Shown: piece after piece, positions 1 to 5,286 of the stretch
Layout of the letters: every line of letters begins with the position of its first letter
Position numbering within the stretch: the stretch's first letter is position 1
NCBI GenBank assembly: GCA_014376425.1
Contig: JACMRO010000547.1
Coordinates: 1-5,286 of the forward strand
Direction of reading: 5' to 3'
Source of the DNA: Rubritepida sp.
GTDB taxonomy: Bacteria; Pseudomonadota; Alphaproteobacteria; Acetobacterales; Acetobacteraceae
DNA: 5,286 nucleotides
Program-made: the position numbers and the translations under genes
The notes under the pieces: generated by a model
Seen by the model: only the letters and a program-made list of their open reading frames with translations
Databases searched by the model: none
Told to the model about the DNA's origin: nothing

Positions 1-405
1 CCGGGCCGGGCGGCGCTGGCGCTGTTGCCGGGCCTCACCACCCAGCCTGCCATCGCCGCCGGCCCGCACGAGCCCTGGTCTGCCGCCCGCGTCGATGCGC
101 TGCGCGCGGAAGGCCGGCCGGTCTTCGTCAACCTGACCGCCGCCTGGTGCATCTCCTGCAAGGTCAATGAACGGGTGACGCTGGACACGGCGCCGGTGCG
201 CGACGCCTTCGCCGCCGGCCGCGTGGTCGTGCTGGTGGGCGACTGGACGCGGGGCGACCCCGCCATCTCGGCCCTGCTGCGACAGCATGCACGAGAGGGC
301 GTACCACTTTACCTGCTCTACCCCGCCCGCGGTGGCCCGCCGGCCATCCTGCCGCAGATCCTGACCACAGGCATCGTGCTGCGCGCGCTGGCCGAAGCTA
401 TTTGA
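1..405 (+). CDS. dsbD: Thiol:disulfide interchange protein DsbD, C-terminal thioredoxin domain (5' truncated)
   Basis: The frame is open from the first base and ends in TGA, so only the last 134 residues are present. They form a periplasmic thioredoxin-like domain. The redox motif WCISCK lies in a VNLTAAWCISCKVNE context at about residues 43-57, with the two cysteines at 50 and 53. A cis-proline site (GVPLY) follows near residue 102, and a DWTRGDP segment and an LPQILT motif near the end are both typical of DsbD. In the family, this domain takes electrons from the membrane domain and passes them to periplasmic partners such as DsbC, DsbG or CcmG. The hydrophobic start of the fragment (AALALL) is probably the end of the last membrane helix. 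Its 3' end overlaps the converging zinc-finger gene by 8 bases. A TTG at position 25 is internal and not the real start. ScsB-type relatives share this domain, so the exact subfamily is less sure than the fold. Confidence 0.9.
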   Translation, partial: PGRAALALLPGLTTQPAIAAGPHEPWSAARVDALRAEGRPVFVNLTAAWCISCKVNERVTLDTAPVRDAFAAGRVVVLVGDWTRGDPAISALLRQHAREGVPLYLLYPARGGPPAILPQILTTGIVLRALAEAI

Positions 406-661
406 GCTGGCTGTCCTTGCTGCCGCGCCGGTTGATGCCGAAGGCCGCCGGCCGCGCATCCCGCGCTGCCTGACATTGGATGCAAGTCTGCACCCCCGGC
501 ACCGCCGCGCGTCGCCGCTGCGGGATATCCTCACCGCATTCGACACATTGCAGCGCCGCCGGGCCGCCCGCCAACGCGGCACGCGCCCGCAACACCGCAT
601 CCTTCACGGTGTCGTCGATCTGATCCTGCACCGCGCCATCCGGCGCCCATCCCGTTGCCAT
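398..661 (-). CDS. ybiI: DksA/TraR-family C4 zinc-finger protein, YbiI-like
   Basis: This 87-residue protein resembles E. coli YbiI along its whole length. The start MATGWAPDGAV parallels MASGWANDDAV, and the end NRRGSKDSQLK parallels NRRGSKDSQLR (E. coli sequence recalled from memory). A C4 zinc finger is formed by C39, C42, C60 and C63, within the family pattern CxxCGxxIPxxRR...PGVxxCIxCQ. An N-terminal helix (residues about 12-30) replaces the long coiled coil of true DksA, and the acidic tip used by DksA at RNA polymerase is not evident. YbiI itself has no well-defined role, so function is open; a link to RNA polymerase is only suggested by the family. The start is secured by the N-terminal match, although upstream bases (GTTAAAGTCCC) give no good Shine-Dalgarno. 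It begins 13 bases after the Bug gene stops and so may be the last gene of that operon. Its TAG stop lies inside the end of the converging dsbD gene. Confidence 0.9.
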   Translation of the reverse strand: MATGWAPDGAVQDQIDDTVKDAVLRARAALAGGPAALQCVECGEDIPQRRRAAVPGVQTCIQCQAARDARPAAFGINRRGSKDSQLK

Positions 662-674
662 GGGACTTTAACGC

Positions 675-1685
675 CTATTCCGGCCGGATGTTTCCGCGGG
701 CCACGACGCCGCGCCACCGTTCGATCTCCTGCAGCTGGAACCGGGCAAACTCCTCCGGCTGGCTGGCCACCACCTCGAACCCCAGATCGTCAAGCCGGGC
801 CGCCGCCGCGGGCGCGCGCAGGGCCCGCGTCGCCTCGGCATGGATGCGCGCGACCAGCGCGGGCGCCATGCCCGGCGGGCCGCCCAACGCCTGCCAGGAA
901 TAGACCACCACCTCGGGCATGCCGGCCTCGATGGCACTCGGCACGTCGGGCAAGGCCCGATGCCGCCCCTCGCTCGTCACCATCAACGCCCGCACCCGGC
1001 CATCGCGGATTTGCGGCATGATCGAGCCCAGATTCTGGAAGCTGAACGGCACATTCCCCGCCAGCAACGCAGCCGTCGCCGGCCCGCCGCCGGTGTAGGG
1101 CACATGGTTCGAATCCGTTCCCGTCACCTGGCTGAACAATGCACCCGTGGTGTGGTCCGAACTGCCGATGCCGCTGCTGGAATAGGCGCCGTTCGCGCCC
1201 GGCCGCTTCAGCCAGGCCACGAACTCCGCCACATCGCGCACTGGCGCCACGGTCGGGTTGACCACCAGCACATTCGGCGTCCGCACCGTCTGCATGATGC
1301 GGGTCAGTTGCGTTACCGGATTATACGGCAGGTCCGGCCGCATCGCGACATTGATCGCCCATACCGATAGCGGCGCATGGAGCAGCGTGGCCCCGTCGGG
1401 CGCCGCACGCACCACCCCCTGCGTGCCGATGATGCCGCTGGCCCCCGGCCGGTTCTCGACGACGAAGTTGCGCTCCAGCGCTTGCCCCATCCCCTGCGCC
1501 AGGGTCCGCGCGATGATGTCCGACGACGACCCCGGCGCAAACGGCACCACGATCGTCACCGCCCGCTCCGGCCACTGGCCCTGCGCCAGCGCGGGCAACG
1601 CCAGCACCGCGCCGATCGCGGCACGGCGGGTGAGGCCTGGGCAGGGGCTAAGCCTCTCGCCAGGGTCGCCAGTGCTATCGTCCAT
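675..1685 (-). CDS. Bug-family (TctC-type) periplasmic solute-binding protein
   Basis: The protein has 336 residues, the usual length for tripartite tricarboxylate transporter receptors. A signal peptide runs to about residue 34: TRRAAIGAVLALPALA, with a twin-arginine-like pair at R20-R21 and an ALA|Q cleavage site. The mature part opens with WPERAVTIVVPFAPGSSSD, matching the family's WP-x-R-P-x-x-x-VVPFxPGG-x-x-D signature, but with serines where glycine is usual. NRPGASGIIGTQ and PDGATLL follow, also typical. Family members bind carboxylates in the periplasm and deliver them to TctA/TctB membrane proteins. None are visible here, so it looks like one of the orphan Bug receptors common in Acetobacteraceae and Burkholderiales. 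The ATG at 1685 is preferred over one at 1793 because GGAGGA lies 6 bases upstream and the longer form adds an unlikely arginine-rich lead before the signal. The gene overlaps the end of the aldolase gene by 11 bases. The ligand is unknown; a sugar acid fits the neighbours. Confidence 0.9.
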   Translation of the reverse strand: MDDSTGDPGERLSPCPGLTRRAAIGAVLALPALAQGQWPERAVTIVVPFAPGSSSDIIARTLAQGMGQALERNFVVENRPGASGIIGTQGVVRAAPDGATLLHAPLSVWAINVAMRPDLPYNPVTQLTRIMQTVRTPNVLVVNPTVAPVRDVAEFVAWLKRPGANGAYSSSGIGSSDHTTGALFSQVTGTDSNHVPYTGGGPATAALLAGNVPFSFQNLGSIMPQIRDGRVRALMVTSEGRHRALPDVPSAIEAGMPEVVVYSWQALGGPPGMAPALVARIHAEATRALRAPAAAARLDDLGFEVVASQPEEFARFQLQEIERWRGVVARGNIRPE

Positions 1686-2385
1686 GCGTCTTCCTCCATG
1701 TGGCGAACAGCGCCAGGTTGCTGGTGTCCGTGGCCGGGTAGAGGCCACGGGTCGTGTGGCCGTGGCGCACGCGTTCGGTGGCGAAGTCCTCATAGGCCGT
1801 CATCTCGGTGGCTTCGTCGGCGAGTTCGTCGGCGAGGTGGGCGGGCAGGCAGACCACGCCGTCGCCGTCGCCCACCATGATGTCACCTGGAAAGACGGGG
1901 GCTTCGCCGCAGGCGATGGGCTCGTTAAGCGCGATGGCGTGGTGCAGGGTCAGGTTGGTGGGTGCGGAGGGGCGTTGGTGGAAGGCCCAGATGTTCAGCG
2001 CGGCGATTTCCTGGGCGTCCCGAAAACCGCCATCGGTGACGATGCCGGCAACGCCGCGGGCGGCCAGGCGGGAGACCAGGATGCCGCCGGCGGATGCGGC
2101 GCGGGCGTCGCGTCGGCTGTCGATGACCATGACGTGGCCGGGCGGGCATTCTTCGATGCCGCGCCGTTGCGGGTGGGTCGGGTCTTTGAAGACTTCGATG
2201 CCGTTGAGGTCTTCCCGGGCGGGAATGTAGCGTAGCGTGAAGGCGGCGCCGACCATGCTCTGGCCGTGCACGCGCAGGGGTTGCACGTTCTGCAGGTATT
2301 GCTGGCGCAGGCCGCGCTTGAACAGTGCGGTGGCCAGTGTGGCGGTGGACACCTTCTTGAGGGCCAGGAGGGTTTCAGGGCGCAT
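1675..2385 (-). CDS. RraA-like class II aldolase (HMG/CHA aldolase superfamily)
   Basis: This 236-residue protein belongs to the RraA / 4-hydroxy-4-methyl-2-oxoglutarate aldolase family. The core motif GVAGIVTDGGFRDAQEI holds R122 and D123, equivalent to the Arg-Asp pair that binds substrate and divalent metal in the Pseudomonas putida HMG/CHA aldolase. An upstream GGILVS segment (100-105) and a PGDIMVGDGDGVVCLP motif (166-181) are also standard. Databases often name such proteins 'ribonuclease activity regulator RraA', but the intact catalytic pair and the metabolic setting favour an enzyme over an RNase E inhibitor. Known members cleave 4-hydroxy-2-oxo acids to pyruvate plus an oxo product. 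The start ATG shares its A with the dehydratase stop (TGATG), which implies translational coupling; GGTGAT 6 bases upstream may help initiation. The C-terminal tail after residue 182 is helical and charged and extends beyond the short (about 160 residue) true RraA. Substrate is inferred, not shown. Confidence 0.87.
   Translation of the reverse strand: MRPETLLALKKVSTATLATALFKRGLRQQYLQNVQPLRVHGQSMVGAAFTLRYIPAREDLNGIEVFKDPTHPQRRGIEECPPGHVMVIDSRRDARAASAGGILVSRLAARGVAGIVTDGGFRDAQEIAALNIWAFHQRPSAPTNLTLHHAIALNEPIACGEAPVFPGDIMVGDGDGVVCLPAHLADELADEATEMTAYEDFATERVRHGHTTRGLYPATDTSNLALFATWRKTHGR
1692..1697 (-). promoter_or_regulatory. Shine-Dalgarno site of the Bug gene
   Basis: The minus strand reads GGAGGA, 6 bases before the ATG at 1685. 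It lies inside the last codons of the aldolase gene. This is the strongest ribosome-binding site in the window and decides the Bug start, against the in-frame ATG at 1793. It also suggests the receptor is translated at its own, possibly higher, rate than the enzyme upstream. Confidence 0.75.
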
Positions 2386-4112
2386 CAGTAGATCACCGGT
2401 TCTGCCACCGGCGCGCCGAAGTCGGTGCGCAGGAAGTCGAAGTCGGCACCCTCGTTGGCTTGCTGGATGTGCTGGCTGAACATCCAGCCATAACCGCGTT
2501 CGTAGCGCCGTTCCGGTGGCGTCCAGGCCGCCCGGCGGGTGGCCAGTTCTTCGTCGCTGATCTCCATGCGGATGGAGCGGGCTTCGACGTCGATGCTGAC
2601 GATGTCGCCGGTGCGCAGCAGCGCCAGCGGCCCGCCAATGTAGGATTCGGGCGCGACGTGCAGCACGCAGGCGCCGTAGGAAGTGCCGCTCATCCGCGCG
2701 TCGGACAGCCGCAGCATGTCGCGATGGCCTTCCTTCAGCAGGCGGCGCGGCATCGGCAACATGCCCCATTCCGGCATGCCCGGCCCGCCTTGCGGACCGG
2801 CGTTGCGCAGCACCAGCACGTGGTCCGCGGTGACGTCGAGATTGTCGTCCTCGATCGCCTTTTTCATGCTGGGATAGTCGTCGAACACCAGCGCCGGGCC
2901 GGCGTGCCTGAGAAACCTCTGGTCCATCGCGCCGGGCTTGATGACGCAGCCATCGGGCGCGAGATTGCCGCGCAGCACCGCCAGCGACCCCTGGCCGTAG
3001 ATCGCCCGGTCCTGGGTGCGGATCACGTCGGCATTGTGGGTTTTCGCGCCCTCGATGTTCTCGCCCAACGTTCGGCCGGTCACCGTCATGCAGCCGAGGT
3101 GCAGGTGTTCGCGGATGTTGTGCATCAGCGCCCGGATGCCGCCGGCGTAGAAGAAATCCTCCATCAGGTAGTCCTGCCCGGTGGGGCGGACATTGCCGAT
3201 GACCGGCACGCGGCGCGACGCGCGCTCGAAGTCGTCCAACCCGATATCGGTGCCGGCGCGGCGCGCCATGGCGATGAGGTGGATGATGGCGTTGGTCGAA
3301 CAGCCCATCGCCATCGCCACCGCGATGGCGTTCTCGTAGGCCTGCCGCGTCTGGATGCGCGACGGCGTGAGGTCTTCCCACACCATCCCCACGATCCGCC
3401 GGCCGCTGTCGCTGCATAGCCGGATATGGCCGGCATCGGCGGCGGGGATGGAGGAGCCGCCGGGCAGCACCATGCCCACCGCCTCGGCGATCGCGGTCAT
3501 CGTGCTGGCCGTGCCCATCGTCATGCAGGTGCCGTGGCTGCGGGCGATACCGGCCTCCACGCCTGCCCAATCGGCCTGGGTGATGGTGCCGGCACGAAGC
3601 TCGTCCCAGTATTTCCAGCTGTCGCTGCCCGAACCCAGGGTCTTGCCGGCGAAATGGCCGCGCAGCATCGGGCCGGCCGGCACGTAGATGGTCGGGATAT
3701 CCATGCTGGTCGCGCCCAGCAGCAAGCCGGGGGTGGATTTGTCGCAGCCGCCCAGCAGCACGCAGCCGTCAATCGGGTGCGCCCGCAGCAACTCCTCCGT
3801 CTCCATCGCCAGGAAGTTGCGGTAGAGCATGGTGGTGGGCTTCTGCAGGCTTTCGGAGACGCTTTGCGCCGGCAGTTCCAGCGGCAGGCCGCCGGCCATT
3901 AGCACGCCGCGCTTCACATGTTCCGCGCGGTCGCGCAGGTGCACGTGGCAGGGGTTCACATCGGACCAGGTGTTGACGATGCCGATGATGGGCCGGCCGG
4001 CCCATTCCTCCGGCGTGTAGCCCATCTGCATGGCGCGGGAGCGGTGGCCGGAGCTGCGCAGGTCGGCCGGTGCGAACCAGCGTGCGGAACGAAGGTCTTC
4101 GGGCTTTTTCAT
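2385..4112 (-). CDS. IlvD/Edd-family dehydratase, probable sugar-acid (L-arabinonate-type) dehydratase
   Basis: The protein is full length at 575 residues. Three cysteines expected to hold an Fe-S cluster are present: C55 (NTWSDVNPC), C123 (GGCDKSTPG) and C196 (RSHGTCMTMGTAST). D124-K125 supply the metal and carbamylated-lysine positions. The C-terminal SDARMSGTSYG contains S475, matching the catalytic serine of the family. The family removes water from 2,3-dihydroxy acids to give 2-keto-3-deoxy acids. Details such as the GPMLRGHFAGKTLGSGSD segment and the length resemble the L-arabinonate/D-xylonate/galactonate dehydratase branch more than biosynthetic IlvD, but the substrate cannot be fixed by eye. 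It is the first gene of the minus-strand run; its TGA overlaps the aldolase start by one base. GGAG lies 4 bases before the ATG, a slightly short spacing. A biosynthetic dihydroxy-acid dehydratase role is the main alternative; the aldolase and Bug neighbours argue for catabolism. Confidence 0.92.
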   Translation of the reverse strand: MKKPEDLRSARWFAPADLRSSGHRSRAMQMGYTPEEWAGRPIIGIVNTWSDVNPCHVHLRDRAEHVKRGVLMAGGLPLELPAQSVSESLQKPTTMLYRNFLAMETEELLRAHPIDGCVLLGGCDKSTPGLLLGATSMDIPTIYVPAGPMLRGHFAGKTLGSGSDSWKYWDELRAGTITQADWAGVEAGIARSHGTCMTMGTASTMTAIAEAVGMVLPGGSSIPAADAGHIRLCSDSGRRIVGMVWEDLTPSRIQTRQAYENAIAVAMAMGCSTNAIIHLIAMARRAGTDIGLDDFERASRRVPVIGNVRPTGQDYLMEDFFYAGGIRALMHNIREHLHLGCMTVTGRTLGENIEGAKTHNADVIRTQDRAIYGQGSLAVLRGNLAPDGCVIKPGAMDQRFLRHAGPALVFDDYPSMKKAIEDDNLDVTADHVLVLRNAGPQGGPGMPEWGMLPMPRRLLKEGHRDMLRLSDARMSGTSYGACVLHVAPESYIGGPLALLRTGDIVSIDVEARSIRMEISDEELATRRAAWTPPERRYERGYGWMFSQHIQQANEGADFDFLRTDFGAPVAEPVIY

Positions 4113-4365
4113 CTCACTCCGATCAAATATTGGCGACGCTGGGCCACCCGCGCGTCGGCTGGGCCGGCGGCAACGGGCGCGGCAACCCGCCGCGGCTTGT
4201 CGGGCCAGGCGCGCAGCACCTGTACGCCAGCCAGAAGGCCGGCATGCCCTTGCGGGAGACCTGCATCACGCCGTTCCTCCCTAGCCTTTTTGCATCGGAG
4301 CGCGTCGCGCCGGCGCGCGCAAGCGCCCCCTTGGCCCCACCGCCCGGCTGGCCGCAGGCTGGGTC
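4113..4365. other. Intergenic stretch upstream of the dehydratase operon; no secure gene
   Basis: These 253 bases separate two divergent genes, so the operon promoter should lie here. The only AT-rich spot is at 4123-4132, holding the palindrome AATATT, which could be part of a -10 element reading to the left; I find no convincing -35 partner and no clear operator repeat. Plus-strand positions 4130-4300 show a coding-like pattern, with G or C at nearly every third codon position. The encoded peptide (for example GHPRVGWAGGNGRGN and LYASQKAGM) matches nothing I recognise, and it continues only into a proline/alanine-rich low-complexity run ending at 4453. A gene remnant or a true short N-terminal part of the membrane protein is possible but unproven. 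Confidence 0.45.
4117..4120 (-). promoter_or_regulatory. Probable Shine-Dalgarno site of the dehydratase gene
   Basis: The minus strand reads GGAG followed by TGAG and then the ATG at 4112. The spacing of 4 bases is short but usable. No other purine-rich block lies nearby, and the protein start aligns with where the family normally begins. Confidence 0.5.
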
Positions 4366-4702
4366 GTGCCCCGGCGCCGCCCCTGGGCCCATGCCCTGGC
4401 CATCAGCGTCGCTGCCGGGCTTGCACAGGCGTTGCTGGGCACCACGCCCCTGATGGGCCTGCCGGGCGCGTTTTTGCTGATCCTGGCCGACCCTTTCCTG
4501 CGGCTGCTTTCGCGCGGCGACAACCTGTTCCTGCGGAATTCGGCTTGGCCCTTCGCGCTGGCGCTGACCTGGCTGCTGGGCGCCCTGCTGCCGATGGCCT
4601 GGCTGGCGACGCGGCCCAGCCCGAGGCCTGGCCTTCCTGCTGCTGTGGGCCGCGCTGGGCACGGCCGGTGCCACCGGCCTGTACTGGCGGGCGCTGGCCT
4701 GA
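4366..4702 (+). pseudogene. Small hydrophobic membrane protein with an apparent frameshift near its 3' end
   Basis: From a GTG at 4366 the first frame gives about 85 residues rich in membrane-type segments. These are ALAISVAAGLAQALLG (about 10-25), GLPGAFLLILADPFLRLL (31-48) and WPFALALTWLLGALLPMAWLA (61-81). After about position 4615 this frame turns into a proline/arginine-rich run that continues antisense to mutL. The frame one base further on, from about 4619, instead gives GLAFLLLWAALGTAGATGL and then YWRALA with a TGA at 4700-4702. That is a good third helix with a tidy stop 4 bases before the converging mutL end. One extra base in the sequence would reconcile the two halves into roughly a 111-residue, three-helix protein. 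I cannot tell a sequencing error from a real mutation. The start is uncertain: only a weak GCAGG lies upstream, and the frame is open back to 4285. The family is not recognised. Confidence 0.5.
4663..4679. repeat. Perfect 17-base inverted repeat
   Basis: GGCCGGTG and CACCGGCC flank a single C, so the two arms are perfectly complementary. As RNA this would fold as a 6-7 bp stem with a loop of 3-5 bases. It lies in the last codons of the membrane-protein gene and 28 bases beyond the mutL stop. No T run follows on either strand, so it is not a standard intrinsic terminator; in DNA this GC-rich it may be chance. Confidence 0.35.
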
Positions 4703-4706
4703 CGTC

Positions 4707-5286
4707 TCAGCCGCGGCCGAATAGTCGCGCCAGATCGCCCGCGCCCAGCCGCAGGAAGGTGGGGCGGCCATGGCTGCAGGTGGCGGCGCGGGGGGTGGCC
4801 TCCATGGCACGCAGCAGCGCGTCCATCTCGGGCAGGGTCAGCCGCCGACCGGCGCGGACGCTGCCATGGCAGGCCAGCCGGGCCACGGCGCTATCCAGCC
4901 GGTGGGGCAGGGCGGTGTCCTCGCCCAGTTCGGCCAGCTCGGCCGCCATGTCGGCCAGCAGCGCGGCGGGCTCGGCGGTGCCCAGCAAGGCCGGCATGCC
5001 GCGCACCAGGATGGCGCCGCCGCCGAAGCCTTCGAGTTCCAGCCCCATGCGCGCCAGATCAGCCGCCGCCCCGAGCAGCCGGGCGGCATCGCCGGGCGGC
5101 AGCTCCACCACGGCGGGGATCAGCAGCGGGTGCACCCGCACCTGGCCAGCCAGCAGCTGCGCCGCCACCCGCTCATGCGCCAGCCGCCCATGCGCGGCGT
5201 GCTGGCCGACCAGCAGCAGCGCGCCGTCCGCCGCTTCGGCCAGGATGTAGCATTCCATCAGCTGGGCGATCGCCCGGCCGAGCGGA
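4707..5286 (-). CDS. mutL: DNA mismatch repair protein MutL, C-terminal dimerisation/endonuclease domain (5' truncated by window edge)
   Basis: The last 192 residues of MutL are present; the frame is open through the right edge, starting PLGRAIAQLMECYILA, the usual entry to the C-terminal domain. MutL couples mismatch recognition by MutS to strand incision and removal. In organisms without MutH, which includes most alphaproteobacteria, this domain is normally a metal-dependent endonuclease. Visible family motifs are QHAAH (28-32), ACHGSVRAGRRL (138-149) and TCSHGRPTFLRL (159-170), followed by the standard ending ARLFGRG. The endonuclease signature DQHA-x2-E-x4-E is altered: residue 27 is Gly rather than Asp (codon GGC, 5205-5207) and residue 33 is Gly rather than Glu (GGG, 5187-5189), while E38 remains. 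The ATG at 5256-5258 is an internal methionine, not the start. The gene converges on the membrane-protein gene, with 4 bases between their stops. Confidence 0.92.
   Translation of the reverse strand, partial: PLGRAIAQLMECYILAEAADGALLLVGQHAAHGRLAHERVAAQLLAGQVRVHPLLIPAVVELPPGDAARLLGAAADLARMGLELEGFGGGAILVRGMPALLGTAEPAALLADMAAELAELGEDTALPHRLDSAVARLACHGSVRAGRRLTLPEMDALLRAMEATPRAATCSHGRPTFLRLGAGDLARLFGRG

Noticed and set aside
1686..1793. N-terminal extension of the Bug protein to an ATG at 1793.
   Set aside because: The added 36 residues overlap the aldolase coding region, are arginine/proline-rich, and would bury the signal peptide. The ATG at 1685 has GGAGGA at the right spacing.
2460..3419. 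A 319-residue plus-strand open frame, with others at 1258-2235 and 3426-3902.
   Set aside because: They lie opposite the dehydratase, aldolase and Bug genes, encode His/Arg/Ala-rich sequence without recognisable motifs, and are typical antisense shadows in high-GC DNA.
1675..3570. A 631-residue minus-strand open frame that could look like a fusion ending in the RraA-like domain.
   Set aside because: Its first two thirds are an out-of-frame reading of the dehydratase gene (arginine/histidine-rich, no domain). The aldolase starts cleanly at 2385 with a TGATG junction.
4220..4260. YASQKAG resembling the Tyr-x3-Lys active-site motif of short-chain dehydrogenases.
   Set aside because: The spacing is Tyr-x3-Lys, but no Rossmann glycine motif or NAG/Ser motif precedes it and the flanks do not fit the family; a chance match.
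4703..5250. Continuation of the 4366 plus-strand frame through the mutL region.
   Set aside because: The extension is serine/arginine/alanine-rich sequence antisense to clear MutL motifs; the hydrophobic gene instead ends at 4702 in the neighbouring frame.
1..5286. Search for tRNA or rRNA genes, CRISPR repeats, insertion-sequence ends, phage genes or a defence system.
   Set aside because: No repeat-spacer pattern, transposase motif, terminal inverted repeats or structured RNA was seen by eye; nearly all of the window is ordinary protein-coding DNA.

Overview
The window is GC-rich (roughly two thirds G+C) bacterial DNA, densely packed with genes. Gene content points to an alphaproteobacterium, most likely of the Acetobacteraceae (Roseomonas-like). 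The hints are an orphan Bug-type binding protein with a twin-arginine-like signal, and a MutL C-terminus of alphaproteobacterial style (ACHGSVRAG and CSHGRPT motifs). This assignment is inference from recalled protein families, not from a search.

Layout. (1) Positions 1-405, plus strand: the 3' end of a DsbD-type thiol:disulfide interchange protein, its C-terminal thioredoxin domain. (2) Positions 398-4112, minus strand: a compact run of four genes read from right to left. They are an IlvD/Edd-family sugar-acid dehydratase, an RraA-like class II aldolase, a periplasmic Bug-family solute receptor, and a YbiI-like DksA/TraR zinc-finger protein. Junctions are a 1-base TGATG overlap, an 11-base overlap and a 13-base gap, so they probably form one transcript. 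(3) Positions 4113-4365: about 250 bases with no secure gene, holding the presumed start region of the operon and an uncertain coding-like stretch. (4) Positions 4366-4702, plus strand: a small hydrophobic membrane protein whose reading frame appears broken near its end. (5) Positions 4707-5286, minus strand: the 3' part of mutL, cut by the window edge.

The first three operon genes make a coherent small catabolic module. The Bug protein would bind an organic acid in the periplasm. The dehydratase would convert a sugar acid to a 2-keto-3-deoxy acid. The aldolase, from a family that cleaves 4-hydroxy-2-oxo acids, could split that product into pyruvate and an aldehyde. No transporter membrane subunits (TctA/TctB) and no regulator are visible here.

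The points most worth a second look are the dehydratase/RraA pairing, the loss of two acidic residues from the MutL endonuclease motif, the broken membrane-protein frame, and the zinc-finger gene at the tail of a catabolic operon.
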